The notes under the pieces were generated by a model, which saw only the letters and a program-made list of their open reading frames with translations, ran no database searches and was not told where the DNA came from. A program made the translations under genes and the position numbers. From Paragonimus westermani (Eukaryota; Platyhelminthes; Trematoda; Plagiorchiida; Troglotrematidae), in NCBI GenBank assembly GCA_008508345.1, contig QNGE01001020.1, positions 124,001 through 188,000 of the forward strand: a DNA stretch of 64,000 bases, given 5' to 3'. Positions 11,911 through 24,190 of this stretch are shown here, piece by piece. Within the stretch, counting starts at the first letter, position 1; each line of letters starts with the position of its first letter.

Positions 11911-14900
11911 CTGAAAATGATAATAATGAATCAAGATGCGTAACTATTTTCTATCGATGGAGTAGCAGACTGCGAGCGAGGTTTTATTTATTCCTACCTA
12001 TCTTGAAAGAATCATTTTAAGAAGTGATAAATTGTATTGTGGGATCTGTTTCGCTTCTGATTAACTGTTCAACCCCCAATCGCCTAGTCAATGCTCCAGA
12101 GAACATCATATATACCTCTCCCTTAAAATTAAATAACACCTGTATCCTTTTAAATCGGCATCGACAGATAAGCCCTATTGATTGTTTGTTTGTCGCTTTC
12201 ATTTTACAAATTAAGACATGCTGTTTTAGGGAGGTGAACGTCCTTTTCGGTATTTCTTTGTTTTGTCTGAAGAAACCCCAGCGAAACCAACGATTCCCTT
12301 AAAAAGATGGGACAATTCTGTCTAAAACATGTTACTGTCAGCTTGCCCAGCGTGATTCGACTATGTTGGCTTGGGTAATGTTGAATTCCCATGGTTTCGT
12401 AAACAAATGCGTATACATATGTTGAAGTACTTTGGTATTTGGTTGAATGTGGCTTGGAGCTCAGCGCCTTTTTACAGTCAGCTATCTGGAACTTTCTAAC
12501 ACTGTAGAGCCGATGGTGGCTTCATGGCATGGTGTCCATATTTGCAACTAGCTAACACAACTGATTATCACTCACATTAGGACACTGTTCAGCGGTGTTA
12601 GCAGTAGGGGACTGCCTGGGGTCTATTCAGCGGTCTGTGTAAGGAGGGACACTTCAATGCATGGCGTAACATGGACCAAATAATGAGGACTGCTCTGATG
12701 TTTTACATTCGTTAACAACTCTGAATGTTATCCAATTCCGGAGCAAAACGGATTTACACCATGTCCTTACTTGTTCTGAAGACATTTAGGAAGCGGTGAA
12801 AAACAGGACTATTGCGCGTGACATAGTACGCCCATCAGAGTACCTTGTATGTCTTTCGCTGAAAGTACTCACAACCTCTCGTTTCGATGAAGTCCACATT
12901 TTCCTATTAGTAGCCAGTAAAATTCGAAGAGGCCGACTGTTAGGTGAGGTTCGGCTCTGTTGGAAGGTCGATGAGTGAGACGAAGGAGATTTCAGAGTGC
13001 ACCCCAGGGCGAAATGCAGCAGGCTGTTGCCCACAACCCGTCTGACTGTTATGCAGCGAGATTAAAAGCAAAGTTACTAGAGATCGCAGGACTGTGGCAT
13101 GCCAGCTAAAGGATATATATCTCGACACAGCCTGTACAAAATATCAGCTGTGCCGGACTTTTTAATCCACGAAAAAACAGTTGTGCAGCAGTCCTCAAGA
13201 GCGAGGATTGATAAACAAGTTTAGCTGCAGAGGCCCGCACTTTGGAACAATTCATGATGTTGTGGGAAAAGAGAGGGGTAATAGACATGAACTTGTAGCA
13301 GATCAAACACACGATGGTCAAACAAAGAATTGACAGGGAATTAAATTGTGTGGAACATCCCCACCTTGTGTAGTTGTTCCAATTATTCCGCTTGTATTAA
13401 CATCTTTTATGTTGACGTGTACATGTGTACAGCATTCTGATGGACCGGGAATTCACCCCCAGATAATTTCCTCCGATGGCTCAGAGTTGACAGATCAGAA
13501 CGATGCATGTCCCTCATCAGACATGAGGCCATGACCTTTGGAGAATCATAAATAAGCCAGGATTTTTGTTTTTGCAAAGACTAAAACGAGTGTTGGTTTA
13601 CGTGCAGCAGAACAGCCATCTCATGTGGGGATCACACCACATCGCGAAGCGGTAAGGGGTGCATCAAGTGAATAGGTCAAAGCACCTGTCCTAGGATGGT
13701 ATGTACAACAAAATGACTAGCATTCAAAAAGTTATCAGCAGTGGCACTATGTGCTGACTGCCAGTATGGCAGTAGAACATACGGATATGAGATGCACCAC
13801 TATGCCACTTGGGGTTCCCAAACGAGTGGGTGTGTACGCGTGTGCAGTCGGGGCACAAACATTTGTCAATGTTTACAAGCGCATGTCGAATGCCAGGATA
13901 ACGATGATGTGCGCTATCACAAAAAGTGTCCATTAATCGTCTTGTGCCTCGACCGACTCGCCTATTCTTTATAGTAACATGCAGGAACAACAGAACTCTG
14001 GCATACATACAGTGGGCCGGAACGTGCATGCGTAAAAAAGGAACCAATATCTTCTTACATGATTACATTTATCTACCGCTAGTAGGTAGCACTGTGATGG
14101 CATCCGATCAATGGACGTAACTGAGGTGCACTGACTGATTACCTGAATGGAATAATCATTAGGTCAGGAGACGTGAGTTCACCCACCACCCACCCCACCA
14201 CAGCATTGATCAATAGCAGGTAGTATAGTGTACACAAGTATACCAGTTCGGTTGAAAATAACCACTTAAACAATGCACTAAATGGGTGTAAAACCCATTC
14301 TCAAGTATCTCTTCAATAAAAACACGATTTGGTCAGTCACAATTGGTGGAACTTCACTAGATTCATTTAGAATTACGGAAGCACATGTGTGTTCAAATAC
14401 TGCAGCCTGTATCGAAAAGTGGAAATGCAGTTTTTAGTTTATACTAAATTATGACAGACAGATGGAATCACACATTCGTTTCAATGCCCCACATAATTCT
14501 ATCAAAGGTAGTATGTACCATTTGCCCTCGACGCTTCACAAAACGTGCACTTTTAGAACTTACACACTGCATTTCCCAACGCGTGCATAAGAAGAGCATT
14601 AAAAGGCAAATAACAACCTTGTTAAAAATACTTCTTTTTGTAGATACAACGCAGTATTGTCTTACGTAATGAAATGGCACCGACTAAACGACGTTCATAC
14701 CCGATGAGTCAAATTAGCACATCCAAATCAATTTCTATAAAATGTTATGCTTTGCTTTCCCAGGCTGTATTCAATAAGTACCGGAGATTTTATTCGCTCA
14801 ATGATCATGGACCTCACAGTGGCTAAAGCAATAGAAGTATCCCAATTTCGTTGTTCTCTCGGAGACGTTCCTCACTGTTTTTCTCTACACATATGAACAG

Positions 14901-17597
14901 TGGCATTGTCGATACGTGCCACTGGGCTATAACAGTGTGACATAAATTGAGCCGTCCTGTAATCGTTTGGGAAGTCAGACTTTGGGATTAGTTACTATCA
15001 GACTGCACACGCGTGGACGAAAACGAGCAGGCTTGGAAGGACTCAATTCCGTAATTATACGTTCGGTAGCGTGCATCCTTAAACCACCTCCAGAAGCGAA
15101 TATCCTAACGGGTACATTTATGGGCTAACTACAGGTGAAATCACCTCTCATTATAACAGTGAAATGAGGTATGTTTGGATGTCCCAGTCTGAAGGATGAT
15201 TACCTATCAGCTGGGTAACGAAGACCAAAAGTTACTTCATGGATTATGAGTTTACTTGTTCTTAGGAGGGGCAGTACTCACTACTACCCGACCGCAGTTA
15301 ATCATTGTACACAGATGCCCAAGAAAAGACTCGCTCAGAAATTTTCTGGAAAAAAGAAGAGAAATGCTAGTCAAATGATAATGTTATGTTAAGCCATAGT
15401 TCAGTCAAGAGTATCACAAGGCAGCAACAAGTATGCGACGTGTTATGAAAAACCTAAGGTTTGAGGTCATTCCTTCCGATATGACTGGCTATCTATTCTC
15501 AAGTTGAATTTGTCGCTTAACCCAGGGAGCTAGGCTTTGCTGAGAGCCACTGATCGATAAAGAGGCTGTTCAGCTTTTCACCTACTCATCATTGTAATTT
15601 AGTACCGGTCGGCCGTATGCCAATTAAAACGCAATGACACAAAGGTAATTAATACTCAGTCGGTAGTTATTACTCATTCTATCTGATGGTACTTTTCACT
15701 CACAATCAGTTCGTATGCGTTTAACTTCACTTCATTTATCATAGACTGTTCAGTTTTTCGCTTTGATTCCTTCACCATCACCTTGCGATATCTGCCTAAC
15801 TGTTTTATTCTGCATGTAGCACATCCACGTTGACCCAAAAAGATTACTCACCAGGGGATCCTCTTCATCAGACTTACGTTAACTGCTTTCGAAACTTGTC
15901 TCACTGTGCTCTGCCCGGTCAACCATCTAACCGATTCATATAATATAGGACAATTTAGTTTATATTACGTCTGTAACATTAGTGAATCTAACCTAGCCAA
16001 AATTTATTTATCAGAAGGAATTCGTCACCTAAACTTTGACAATCTGTGTGACTATCCAATAACTGGGGGAAATAAATCAAAGAAAAACCAAGAAAACATG
16101 GCCAAAGTGGTTTATCCAGAAACGCAAGGACGTTACGTAATGTCATAATGGAAAGTCATAATTTAGAAAGCTAACACCACATATTCAAACACGAGCATGG
16201 AAAGTAAACGTGTCTTAAAAATGGACTAGGGAACAGGAATGAGGATGAAAACCCTCAGAAAATCATATTAGCATTGAATTGCTACATATTTACCATCTGA
16301 GTTTTGAAATGTAGTTTATACGTTCACTTTGGATCTCAGTTCGTACACAATTCTCTACTTCATAACAGGCTAGCTATTTTAGACGGACTTTGTAGTTTTG
16401 AATTGTGTAGAAAACTGGTGTGTATCGATCACTGTATAGGTGATGTATGGTATACACTCGAATATCCATTGCGTTGACGTGCATATAAATCGGTATACTT
16501 GGTATGTAACTAATAGATTGCGACAATGACGGCAAAAACAAATTGCCATTTCTACCAAAAGATGTCATCAACAAATTTACTAGATTTACTTGTTTCATAT
16601 GTAAAAACGTTGTCGACAGACTTGGTCTATTTTCTCATTTCTTGGGTTGGATGGCACGGCAATTCCTAGATGATCTTCCTTCCACTGAGCAATGTGGAAG
16701 TCACCTTATGATGACTGATTGGCCGCCTTCCTTGAAGATGTTACGCCTAATGAATCCATATGTATCAGCAAAGTTAGCAGGGTTGTAACTGGCGCATCAC
16801 TCATCTGAACAGCTGAAACATTTCAGATGGCCTGATTAGGTTCCAAGTTTACATGATCGAGTGGTAGGCGAGAGTTTTTAGATTGAAAAGAAACTGTGGA
16901 AAAAACAGTTGCAAGTTCTGCAGATCGTTTCAGTCTGTGACCGTTGGTTAATCAAGTTTTCATCAGGTTTAGTCTGTGGTTATCACTTTTACCAACTTAC
17001 GTAAAAGTTGAGCAATACTAACCACTCAGTAAGCTCACAAAGAATGACAGTTCACACGAGTTGCTGGGTGGATGATGCACATGCGCCTAGAACAACCTGT
17101 ATATAATGTAGCATGATGTCACATTCAGCAAGCCTGTCTAATTTTGAAGGAGTGACAACAGTTGGCAGCTCAACGGTTAGGTTGAATACATCCGAGTAGA
17201 GGTTAAGCTCAAGTCGGTAAATGGTCTTCACTTTTCGGATAATCCCTGACTTCATGTGGTTGTAAATGAATAGGGAAAGACAGCTACCAGTCACGATACC
17301 GAAAAATGGAAGAATGATCGCGTACGAAAATTGTTAGAAGCTTGTCAGAAAGATAGTAAAGAGCACGAAGCAGTGTCCAAGGCTCGAAATCACCCGTTCT
17401 GGTGGAATTACGACTTGATGATGTGCTATTTGATAACATGAAAAACGATAAAGTAAAGGGTACTCAAAAGTATTACCAGTTTTGTTAGGCTAACCAACAC
17501 TTTCATTTTATGCTCACTACCGAGTGATTCTTATTCCATTCGTTTAAAACGATGGCTGTATATTGTGCACCTGTGCTTCTGGTTTTTGCTTTTCTAG

Positions 17598-18004
17598 ACA
17601 GTCCTCTTACGGCGAGCAGTGAGCTGAGCCACGAAGATGAGAGCAACAGTCTCCTGGGATTGAGCAATTCCATTTCAGGAGTAAACGAGACCGGCCTCAG
17701 TCAGAACAGTTCGCACGGCCTGGGATCACTGGCCAGTGGGACATATCTTTCTAATCCGTACGCCAGTGCACCGCAGGGGCTCTGTGGTAGAACGAATGGA
17801 AGACGCGGTAGTGGTGGTGGTGGAGGTGGCGGCGGTGGTGGTGGCGGAAGCCGAGAGGGCAGTGGAAGTTCCAGCAGCGGGACGAGTATGACAGGGGGTT
17901 GCGGTGATGAAGTCGTTCACAGTGTATCAATCACGCGTTCGGGGGGCTCAAGGCCCGGAAAATCCGGCGGTTCAAAACGTTCCAAGGATCAAAAAACTAC
18001 TCGC
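17598..18004 (+). CDS. isl: Islet linker and start of homeodomain exon
   Basis: The acceptor is TTTGCTTTTCTAG. The first two bases complete a GAC codon begun by the G that ends the previous exon, so the two exons splice in frame. The exon encodes a Ser/Asn-rich stretch, then twelve glycines in a row (about 17811-17850), a Ser/Gly/Arg/Lys-rich segment and finally D-Q-K-T-T-R. In vertebrate ISL1 the homeodomain begins with E-K-T-T-R-V-R-T-V-L, so the exon stops four residues into it. The donor is CGC|GTAAGT in phase 0. Reading through the donor gives V-S-P-R and soon a stop, so an intron is required here. Together with exon 2719-3389 this makes a LIM2-to-homeodomain linker of about 295 residues, far longer than the roughly 45 in vertebrate ISL1. 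Confidence 0.88.
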
Positions 18005-20340
18005 GTAAGTCCTCGAATCCCGTACAGTTGTGTGTCCGTGTCCGTGTGTGCGTATGATTGACATGTGTCCAACACCGACAGCTCTACCGAGAATTTTATT
18101 TGGCAAACTCGCACGTGGACTTCGAACAAATTGGCGCTTTAAATAACAGCATAGTTGAAACCTATCGTGATCAGTTTGCCGTCAGTTATTCAGGTGGTGT
18201 TTATGAAAGCGAACTATCGACGAAAAAAGCTGTTGGCGACGGACAGTTTTGGCACAAGTTTCCAACTTTTCGAAAGTGAGACTACGCAGTCCGTTCAATG
18301 ACAGTAACGGAAACAGATGATCCCAGTCATCAAACCCACCCCGTTGTCCGAGATGATTTAGTGGTTGGATCGGTTGTCGACTGGAGGAAATATTTTCAAA
18401 CCTACATCACGGATGTATGGTGTGCTGAAATCCGTCGTTGTGACCTGGGTGCGGAAGATCTAAATCAGCGAAACGGACGACTGGTCAGCAGTGGGCCTGT
18501 GTGTCAAATCTATCCTCAGTACAGATACAGCTCACCTGAGTCACGAAAACATACATACGGAATTAAATTGGTATAATTTTTCACATGAAACAAGCGTCTT
18601 TTGTACCGTTGTATTTCATATGCAGTAAAACACGAAGTATTTAAGCGTTTTCGCGTCAGCATACTAAAACTATCTGATCGGTTGTTTTGTTTCTTGTGTT
18701 AACCGTATTAATCGTAAACTGCGCTTACGTATCCAACTCAAGCGATCTACATTGACAAATAGTACGGAATTTCAACTTTTCAAGGGTCGGTGACAAACTT
18801 ACAGGTATGCAGTAATGGCACGTAGCAAACGGCTAGTGGAATACTATGATTCAATAGAATTCACGCAACAAGTCTGCAGTGCAATACAACGCAATAATAG
18901 AAGTCAAGATAATGTTCACTACAGACCGTGTAATACGAAAATGACTTAAACGAATAAATAAATATTCAGTATATACGTCTGAACTATCTTCCAGAATTCA
19001 GACTCAAATCTGACTTTTCCTCCAGGAAGGTCCACAGCTGTACGTTAACTTGCAGCGTTTCTTTGTCGAGGCAGCAGTTAGTGTAACAACACCATCGATT
19101 GTCATGTTCTGCTTAATGACTAAGCACAATTTAATAATACTGTATGTTGCATACACCGTTATGAGATCCAACACATGAATGTTAACACCGTGAATTGATC
19201 AGTTGAGCTACACTTCCAATCTGTACCCACTCGGGAAAAAAGACAAACATTCGCAGGCCGTTATCAAAGTTCTCCGACATCGATAATTCAATGGAAGCAC
19301 TGCTGAGCTGTTTGCGATTGCTGTAAGTAAAAAGGGGAAGGCTGGATCCGCACTTTATCCTAACCCTGGTCGACAAAGTCACACACCGGTGGACAAATTG
19401 ACCACTTCACGAACCAAATGTGTCGTTTGTCTGACGGACAAAACCATGGCTCTTAACACCCATCGAGTCTCAAAAATTAGTGAAGGTAGCTACAACGTCG
19501 ACTTGTTTTGGTAAACACTGATCAGTTTTAAGGCGTATTGTTCCCTTTACTGATTGATTGCTTATAAACGCGAACTACAATGCTTGGTGTGAGATTTTGT
19601 TGTTCGGGCATCTTTACATCAACAGTAGTGAATAAGCGTGATACTGGGTAGGAAGTAATTACAAGGCCGCTCAAGGAGTAGCGTTGTGGAATAACATGCA
19701 CAAAGGCGGATGAAATGTACACTAAATGAAATGCGTCCACAGTACTCAATATTCATAGTGAATTCGAGAACTCTAGTACTGGTTTCCATTCATTGTTGCA
19801 GAAAATTGTTTCCTAATTCCACCTTATTTTGAAATTTCATCCGGTCTTGTTTGATTTTCTCGTGACTGTGTCTCATAGACTCTGAATAACGTCCAAGTCA
19901 AGGTTATGTGCCAAATACATCCAAACAGTTGAAACCGCAACAAAATGATTGCTTGGGGTCTGCAATCGTGAAGGTTGGAATGAGCAATAAAAGCTAGCGC
20001 ACAACAGAATGTGTTCTTTACGGTTGAGAAAAAGCTGGCAAGTGAGTGATATAAAAAGGCCGAGGGAACTCAGCAACTGTTTGGGTACAAAACTAAGAAC
20101 TGAGTTACCTGAAGCAGGAACAGAAAGTCAGCTGCACTCCATGAGGCACATTGTAGGCAAGATTCAATATGCAACAAACATGCGGTAGATTGGCGACCAA
20201 ATTGAATGTCTGTAAACAGCTTTAATCCATCATAAAGATACCGGTGGCCAAGCTGTCCGTGATGTTGGTTTGGCATTTGAATGGAGTATACCTTTTGGAT
20301 ACTGCACTGAGGTAGGTATCCAATCAGTAGTGAACAGAAC

Positions 20341-20341
<1 letters not shown>

Positions 20342-20390
<49 letters not shown>

Positions 20391-20404
20391 AAAAAAAAAA
20401 AAAA
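20342..20404. repeat. (TA)n dinucleotide run followed by poly-A
   Basis: About 22 TA units (20342-20385) run directly into about 20 A residues (20385-20404), with an undetermined base three positions later at 20407. Such simple sequence commonly breaks assemblies. The poly-A could also be the tail of a retroelement. Confidence 0.95.
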
Positions 20405-20406
20405 TA

Positions 20407-20407
20407 N
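20407..20407. other. Undetermined base, possible collapsed assembly gap
   Basis: A single n follows (TA)n and poly-A. It may be just one ambiguous base, or a placeholder for an unsized gap. It lies in the intron that should contain the homeobox exon of the Islet gene. Confidence 0.6.
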
Positions 20408-20520
20408 GGTCATCCTTCTGGATCTCGGTAAGGCATTCAGCTCGTCAAGTAGGCAGCCATAATTAAGAAAAGTGATCGAAGTTAGCTGTCTACGTTTGGC
20501 TACCTGAAATCAACATTCTG
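20408..20520 (+). mobile_element. Possible LINE reverse transcriptase scrap
   Basis: Immediately after the undetermined base one plus frame reads V-I-L-L-D-L-G-K-A-F. This resembles the RT motif V-x-L-D-x-S-K-A-F-D of CR1/Jockey-type LINEs, although the F-D aspartate is replaced. The similarity fades within about 40 codons and stops follow. It is too short for family assignment. Confidence 0.3.
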
Positions 20521-22152
20521 GTTGGAAAACGAAGTGCTGGTTCATCACTTAACAAACACTGTACATTTCACATGGCTTTGAGTAACCTCGAAGAGACATT
20601 CGAATGAGTGCTGTATAAAGTGGCTTGAAGAGATAAAGGTGCTGGCATAAAAACGGACTCTCTGAGGACGTTAATAGTTTTCTGTCTAGAGTCAAAGAAA
20701 ACATGCTTGTCGTTGGTTAGAACCGTTGTCGGAAACAGAATGTAATCAAAATCAAGTGACCTCTCGATTATGTTCTTTTTAAGTTAAGTGTGAAGTTTAG
20801 TAGTAGCCACTGTCATTCGTTAACAGTCAGCCTCTGTTTATGCGGTTTGTCTCATGACGCCTTGATGAAAACCTATGTAATTGTATTGACTTGAGAAAGA
20901 ATTATCGAAAACAATTGTTCGTCACATCGTTAATTCTATTTCAAATATTCATTCGTTAGACAAATGATAAAAGAACACCTTCGTCGGCTTTGTACACCAA
21001 TCGTCTGAACAGAAACGTGCACGCATTGACGTTGAACTCATTAAACACATGCAGCCCACAAGACGTTAATCAGCACATTTTTTCAGTAGGCAAATTGTGA
21101 ACAATGGAGATCAGAGGTGATAACACCGTAGAGTTAAATGAACGTAAATCACTGTTTGTACGCACAACCCTGAAATCGAAGTGATCCTGTGGCCAGCGTG
21201 TCTGTTACTTCTATGAAACAAGCCATACGTGTGTAAAATCTAACACTGGCTTAACGAAGTTGTCGGCACTGTTATCAATTCTCAGATGATCATTATTACA
21301 CTGAAGGTCTGGACATGAATATGTACCACAGAAGGACTACTTTCGAGTCTAGTATGTTCGTTGAAGTCACTTCGTCTGGACAGCCGACTGAAAGATTACA
21401 AGTGAATCTCTCTCTTGTATATGACCATAGGAAAACCCCTCGTTTACACGCCAACAATAGCTTGCCTTCTGTTTAATATAAACGATATTTTCCATAGAAC
21501 TGATTCGTGCCGGAAAGAGTTGGTAACAGTGAAAATACTGACGAAAATAATGCCCAAAGCTATACATTTTTTAATTTGTTAATGAAAAAATCGGATGAAA
21601 ATCTTTTCCCCATGAAATTTGATATCGTGAGAACTGCTTTGCCCGAATACCATGGGTAGCAATTTCAGGATTATCAGAAGATTTAAAGAACCTCCACAAC
21701 TAGTTTTGCTCCATATGTTTTATTCCTCAGAGAATGAAGTGAAATCACCATCTGTGTGAGAATCTTGGTTCGATTAGACACACAGTCTTTCGACGTTACA
21801 GTTCATTACGATTGTGTTCTCTGCGTTGTACCATTCTGATGAGTGCCGAATGTCCACCCACCCCAACTGTCTGCGTGGGGAAAAGGCCACCTGTGTGACG
21901 ACATGCGACGATCATTGCGTCGCTTGAAGTAGACACCACCTCATGCCCGACAGTAAATGACTCATTTTTCTATCGTTTCAGGCAAGAACGAAAAATGTCG
22001 TCCTGTAGAACAATTATTTTTTGGAAAGTCGATCGTTAGAATGGGTTGAACAATCACAAAATAAATTTCCCCACGACTTTCGGTTCACGGCCTCGAGAGA
22101 ATGTACTCAAGTTACCGGTCCAGTAGTAACAGAATCCACTTTCTATTGCGAT

Positions 22153-22243
<91 letters not shown>

Positions 22244-22268
22244 ACATCATCATCAACATCATCATCAC
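22153..22268. repeat. (ATC)n trinucleotide microsatellite
   Basis: About 38 ATC units form a nearly perfect tract, interrupted only near the end by AAC units. It opens long spurious reading frames of polyisoleucine or polyhistidine (22021-22335), which I do not regard as genes. Confidence 0.97.
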
Positions 22269-22969
22269 CGTACTCAGCAGCGGCATGTCAGTGACTGATA
22301 TGTGTCCAAGTTTCATACAAGCACTTGGAAAATAGAATCACACCTTAGGGATGAGCAGGGCTATTCATAACGGCTGTGATCGCAACTCAAGTCAGCTGAG
22401 GGACAAAGAAACAACTGATTCACAGGGAAAAGTAGTCGGCGGCCTATGTTTGCGACCCTCTTCAAATGACCAATTTATCACCGTCTTCATAACGCTTGTC
22501 CTCCAAAATCGCAATAATCACAAGAATAACACGGTTTACAGTCATCCACTTGATGGATACTGCATTCAGCTGTTCGGGCCAGGTATTCAGTCTTTTACCC
22601 AACACCTCATTTTATTCGAATATTAAGCGTAGATGACAAACAAACATCCACAATAACTGCTTTAGCTACCAAACAAATTAGTTTTTAGGTAAATTGGGGG
22701 TTACTTTGGATGTCGATTGAAGGACTGTACGTTCAGATAAATTTATGGGATATCTTCTTCCATTGAGTTATTGTTGGGGTGCTCATTAAAAATGAATGTA
22801 CGATACTATACCGACTGTTCAATATTGCAGCGATTTGCTATAAATTCGTGTTTCTCTAAACACTAGTATGTCAGTATGTCGTCACAATATTAACTGGCAA
22901 ATTCCCAGTCGGAATACCTTTGAGATTCATATTTTCAACGATAACTCCGCCGCACCATAAGCTGGATCA

Positions 22970-24190
22970 GTGATTCTTAAGATCGTTGGAACCACTATGC
23001 AACTGACTGTGCATCACAGCCAAAATAATACACCTTCATTTGCCGATTCCAAAAGAGACTTCAAACAAAAGAACAGGAGAATAATATTGTTTGGTGCGAA
23101 ACTATTCTTTACAAACGTTCCGTTGGCCAAAATGTTAACCATTATTCACGACTACATCAGAACCTAACATATTTCACACGACCTCTGTTTGAAGTTCGTA
23201 AACTCTTACACCCGATTACAATGAATATACAGCTTTTACTCGATAATGAATTTAATCAGCGAATTGATGGCTTAACGACGGGGAGTCCACTTCGCACCAT
23301 AATTGCCGATATTTTTATGGCACATCTAGAAAGACAAGCAGCAACGTTCATTCACTCCACGACGCTTTATAAGCAGCATGCTGAGAACATATTCAGTGTT
23401 TGTGTTGATCAACTTTGTGAACAACTCAGTAGTCTTCACTTGAACCTTGTGTCCATCACATAAGTCCAAGCGAATAACACTTTCCTTCTTAGATGCGGAA
23501 ATGTCTGTCAGTGACGATGCATCCATTACGAGAAGAGTGTATACAAACTTTACCTAGACAGGGCAGTACGTTCATTTCAAAAGTTTTGCACTAACATCGC
23601 TCAAACGTGTTCTCGGTCGAACCGTTTTCCGTAGGATTCGCAGAATTTGTTCACCCTAGATAATGAGGGAAGAATCGAATTTTTATTCACCAAACACTTA
23701 TGCACAGCGACCATCTTGCATGCTTTATTTCGAAATACGCTGGAGAAAGATCAAAATGGTCAGTATCGGAAGCGACCTCACAGAAATCTGTGTACGCAGC
23801 ATCGCCATACGTGAGTCAGGATGTCACCACCTCCATGCAATGTAGACTAAAGTATGCCGTCGAAGCTATATGTAAATCGGCAGAACTAAGACTGATCAAC
23901 TGGACGACACGGCTGCTCTGTTTTGCGAGGAAAAACCGGTGCATTCATTCACCAATCCTAACACTATTCATGAATTCACTTGTAGCCTTGGAGTCAAGTA
24001 CAGTGGCCGAACAGTGAGAACGCTTGGGACACGTGTCTTGGAGCACATTCGAAAGTGGCTAGTGAATAACAAAGCCGGCGCTGCCCAATCGCTTTGCCTT
24101 TTACTGGTGCCATTGCGACTCGTCTCTATAAACTTTCTTCTTGTCTATAGAAACAGATGGCAGTTAACCTACCACGACTAGGTTGTTAAG
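22970..24190 (+). mobile_element. Degenerate Penelope-like retroelement (RT plus GIY-YIG endonuclease)
   Basis: Several plus-strand frames in series carry hallmarks of Penelope-like elements. Early on, L-F-F-T-N-V-P-L (about 23095-23135) matches the S-L-F-T-N-V-P-L motif. Then R-I-D-G-L-T-T-G-S-P-L and I-I-A-D-I-F-M (about 23255-23325) match Q-I-D-G-V-A-M-G-S-P-L-G and L-A-D-I-F-M. Y-K-Q-H-A-E-N-I-F-S-V-C stands where Y-V-D-D-x-F is expected. Further on, K-Y-A-V-E and L-I-N-x-T-T-R precede the endonuclease segment K-Y-S-G-R-T-V-R-T-L-G-T-R-V-L-E-H (about 23990-24050), which fits the Y-I/V-G-R-T...R...E-H core of the GIY-YIG domain. At least four frame changes and stops separate the blocks, and the catalytic aspartates are lost, so the copy is dead. 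It lies in the sense orientation in an Islet intron. Confidence 0.8.

Larger units (their letters stand above)
3390..17597. other. isl: Islet intron, about 14.2 kb
   Basis: The intron runs from a GTAAGT donor to a TTTTCTAG acceptor, and both sides agree in phase 1. It contains LINE 3' fragments at about 6640-7290 and 11680-11910. The remainder has many short open frames, such as 9888-10148 and 13724-14047 on opposite strands, none with a recognisable domain or convincing paired splice sites. Coding exons in between cannot be excluded, but none is needed because the flanking exons join in frame. Confidence 0.7.

Noticed and set aside
13724..14047. Opposed 107-codon and 77-codon frames on both strands
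   Set aside because: Both strands are open over the same segment with no motif or splice support, which is typical of chance low-stop composition.
18058..18279. Open frame right after the Islet donor reading R-Q-L-Y-R-E-F-Y-L-A-N, superficially like homeodomain helix 1 (Q-L-x-x-L-R-x-x-Y-x-A-N)
   Set aside because: It lacks the W-F-x-N recognition helix and the conserved spacing, and reads into unrelated sequence. The implied 76-bp intron would not restore a homeodomain.
21830..21860. CTGATGAG followed by CGAATG, resembling a hammerhead ribozyme core
   Set aside because: There is no room for stem II between the two boxes and the GAAA box is altered; no pairing arms are visible.
22021..22335. 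Open frames of polyisoleucine and polyhistidine
   Set aside because: They exist only because the ATC microsatellite has no stop in any plus frame; the flanks have no coding character.
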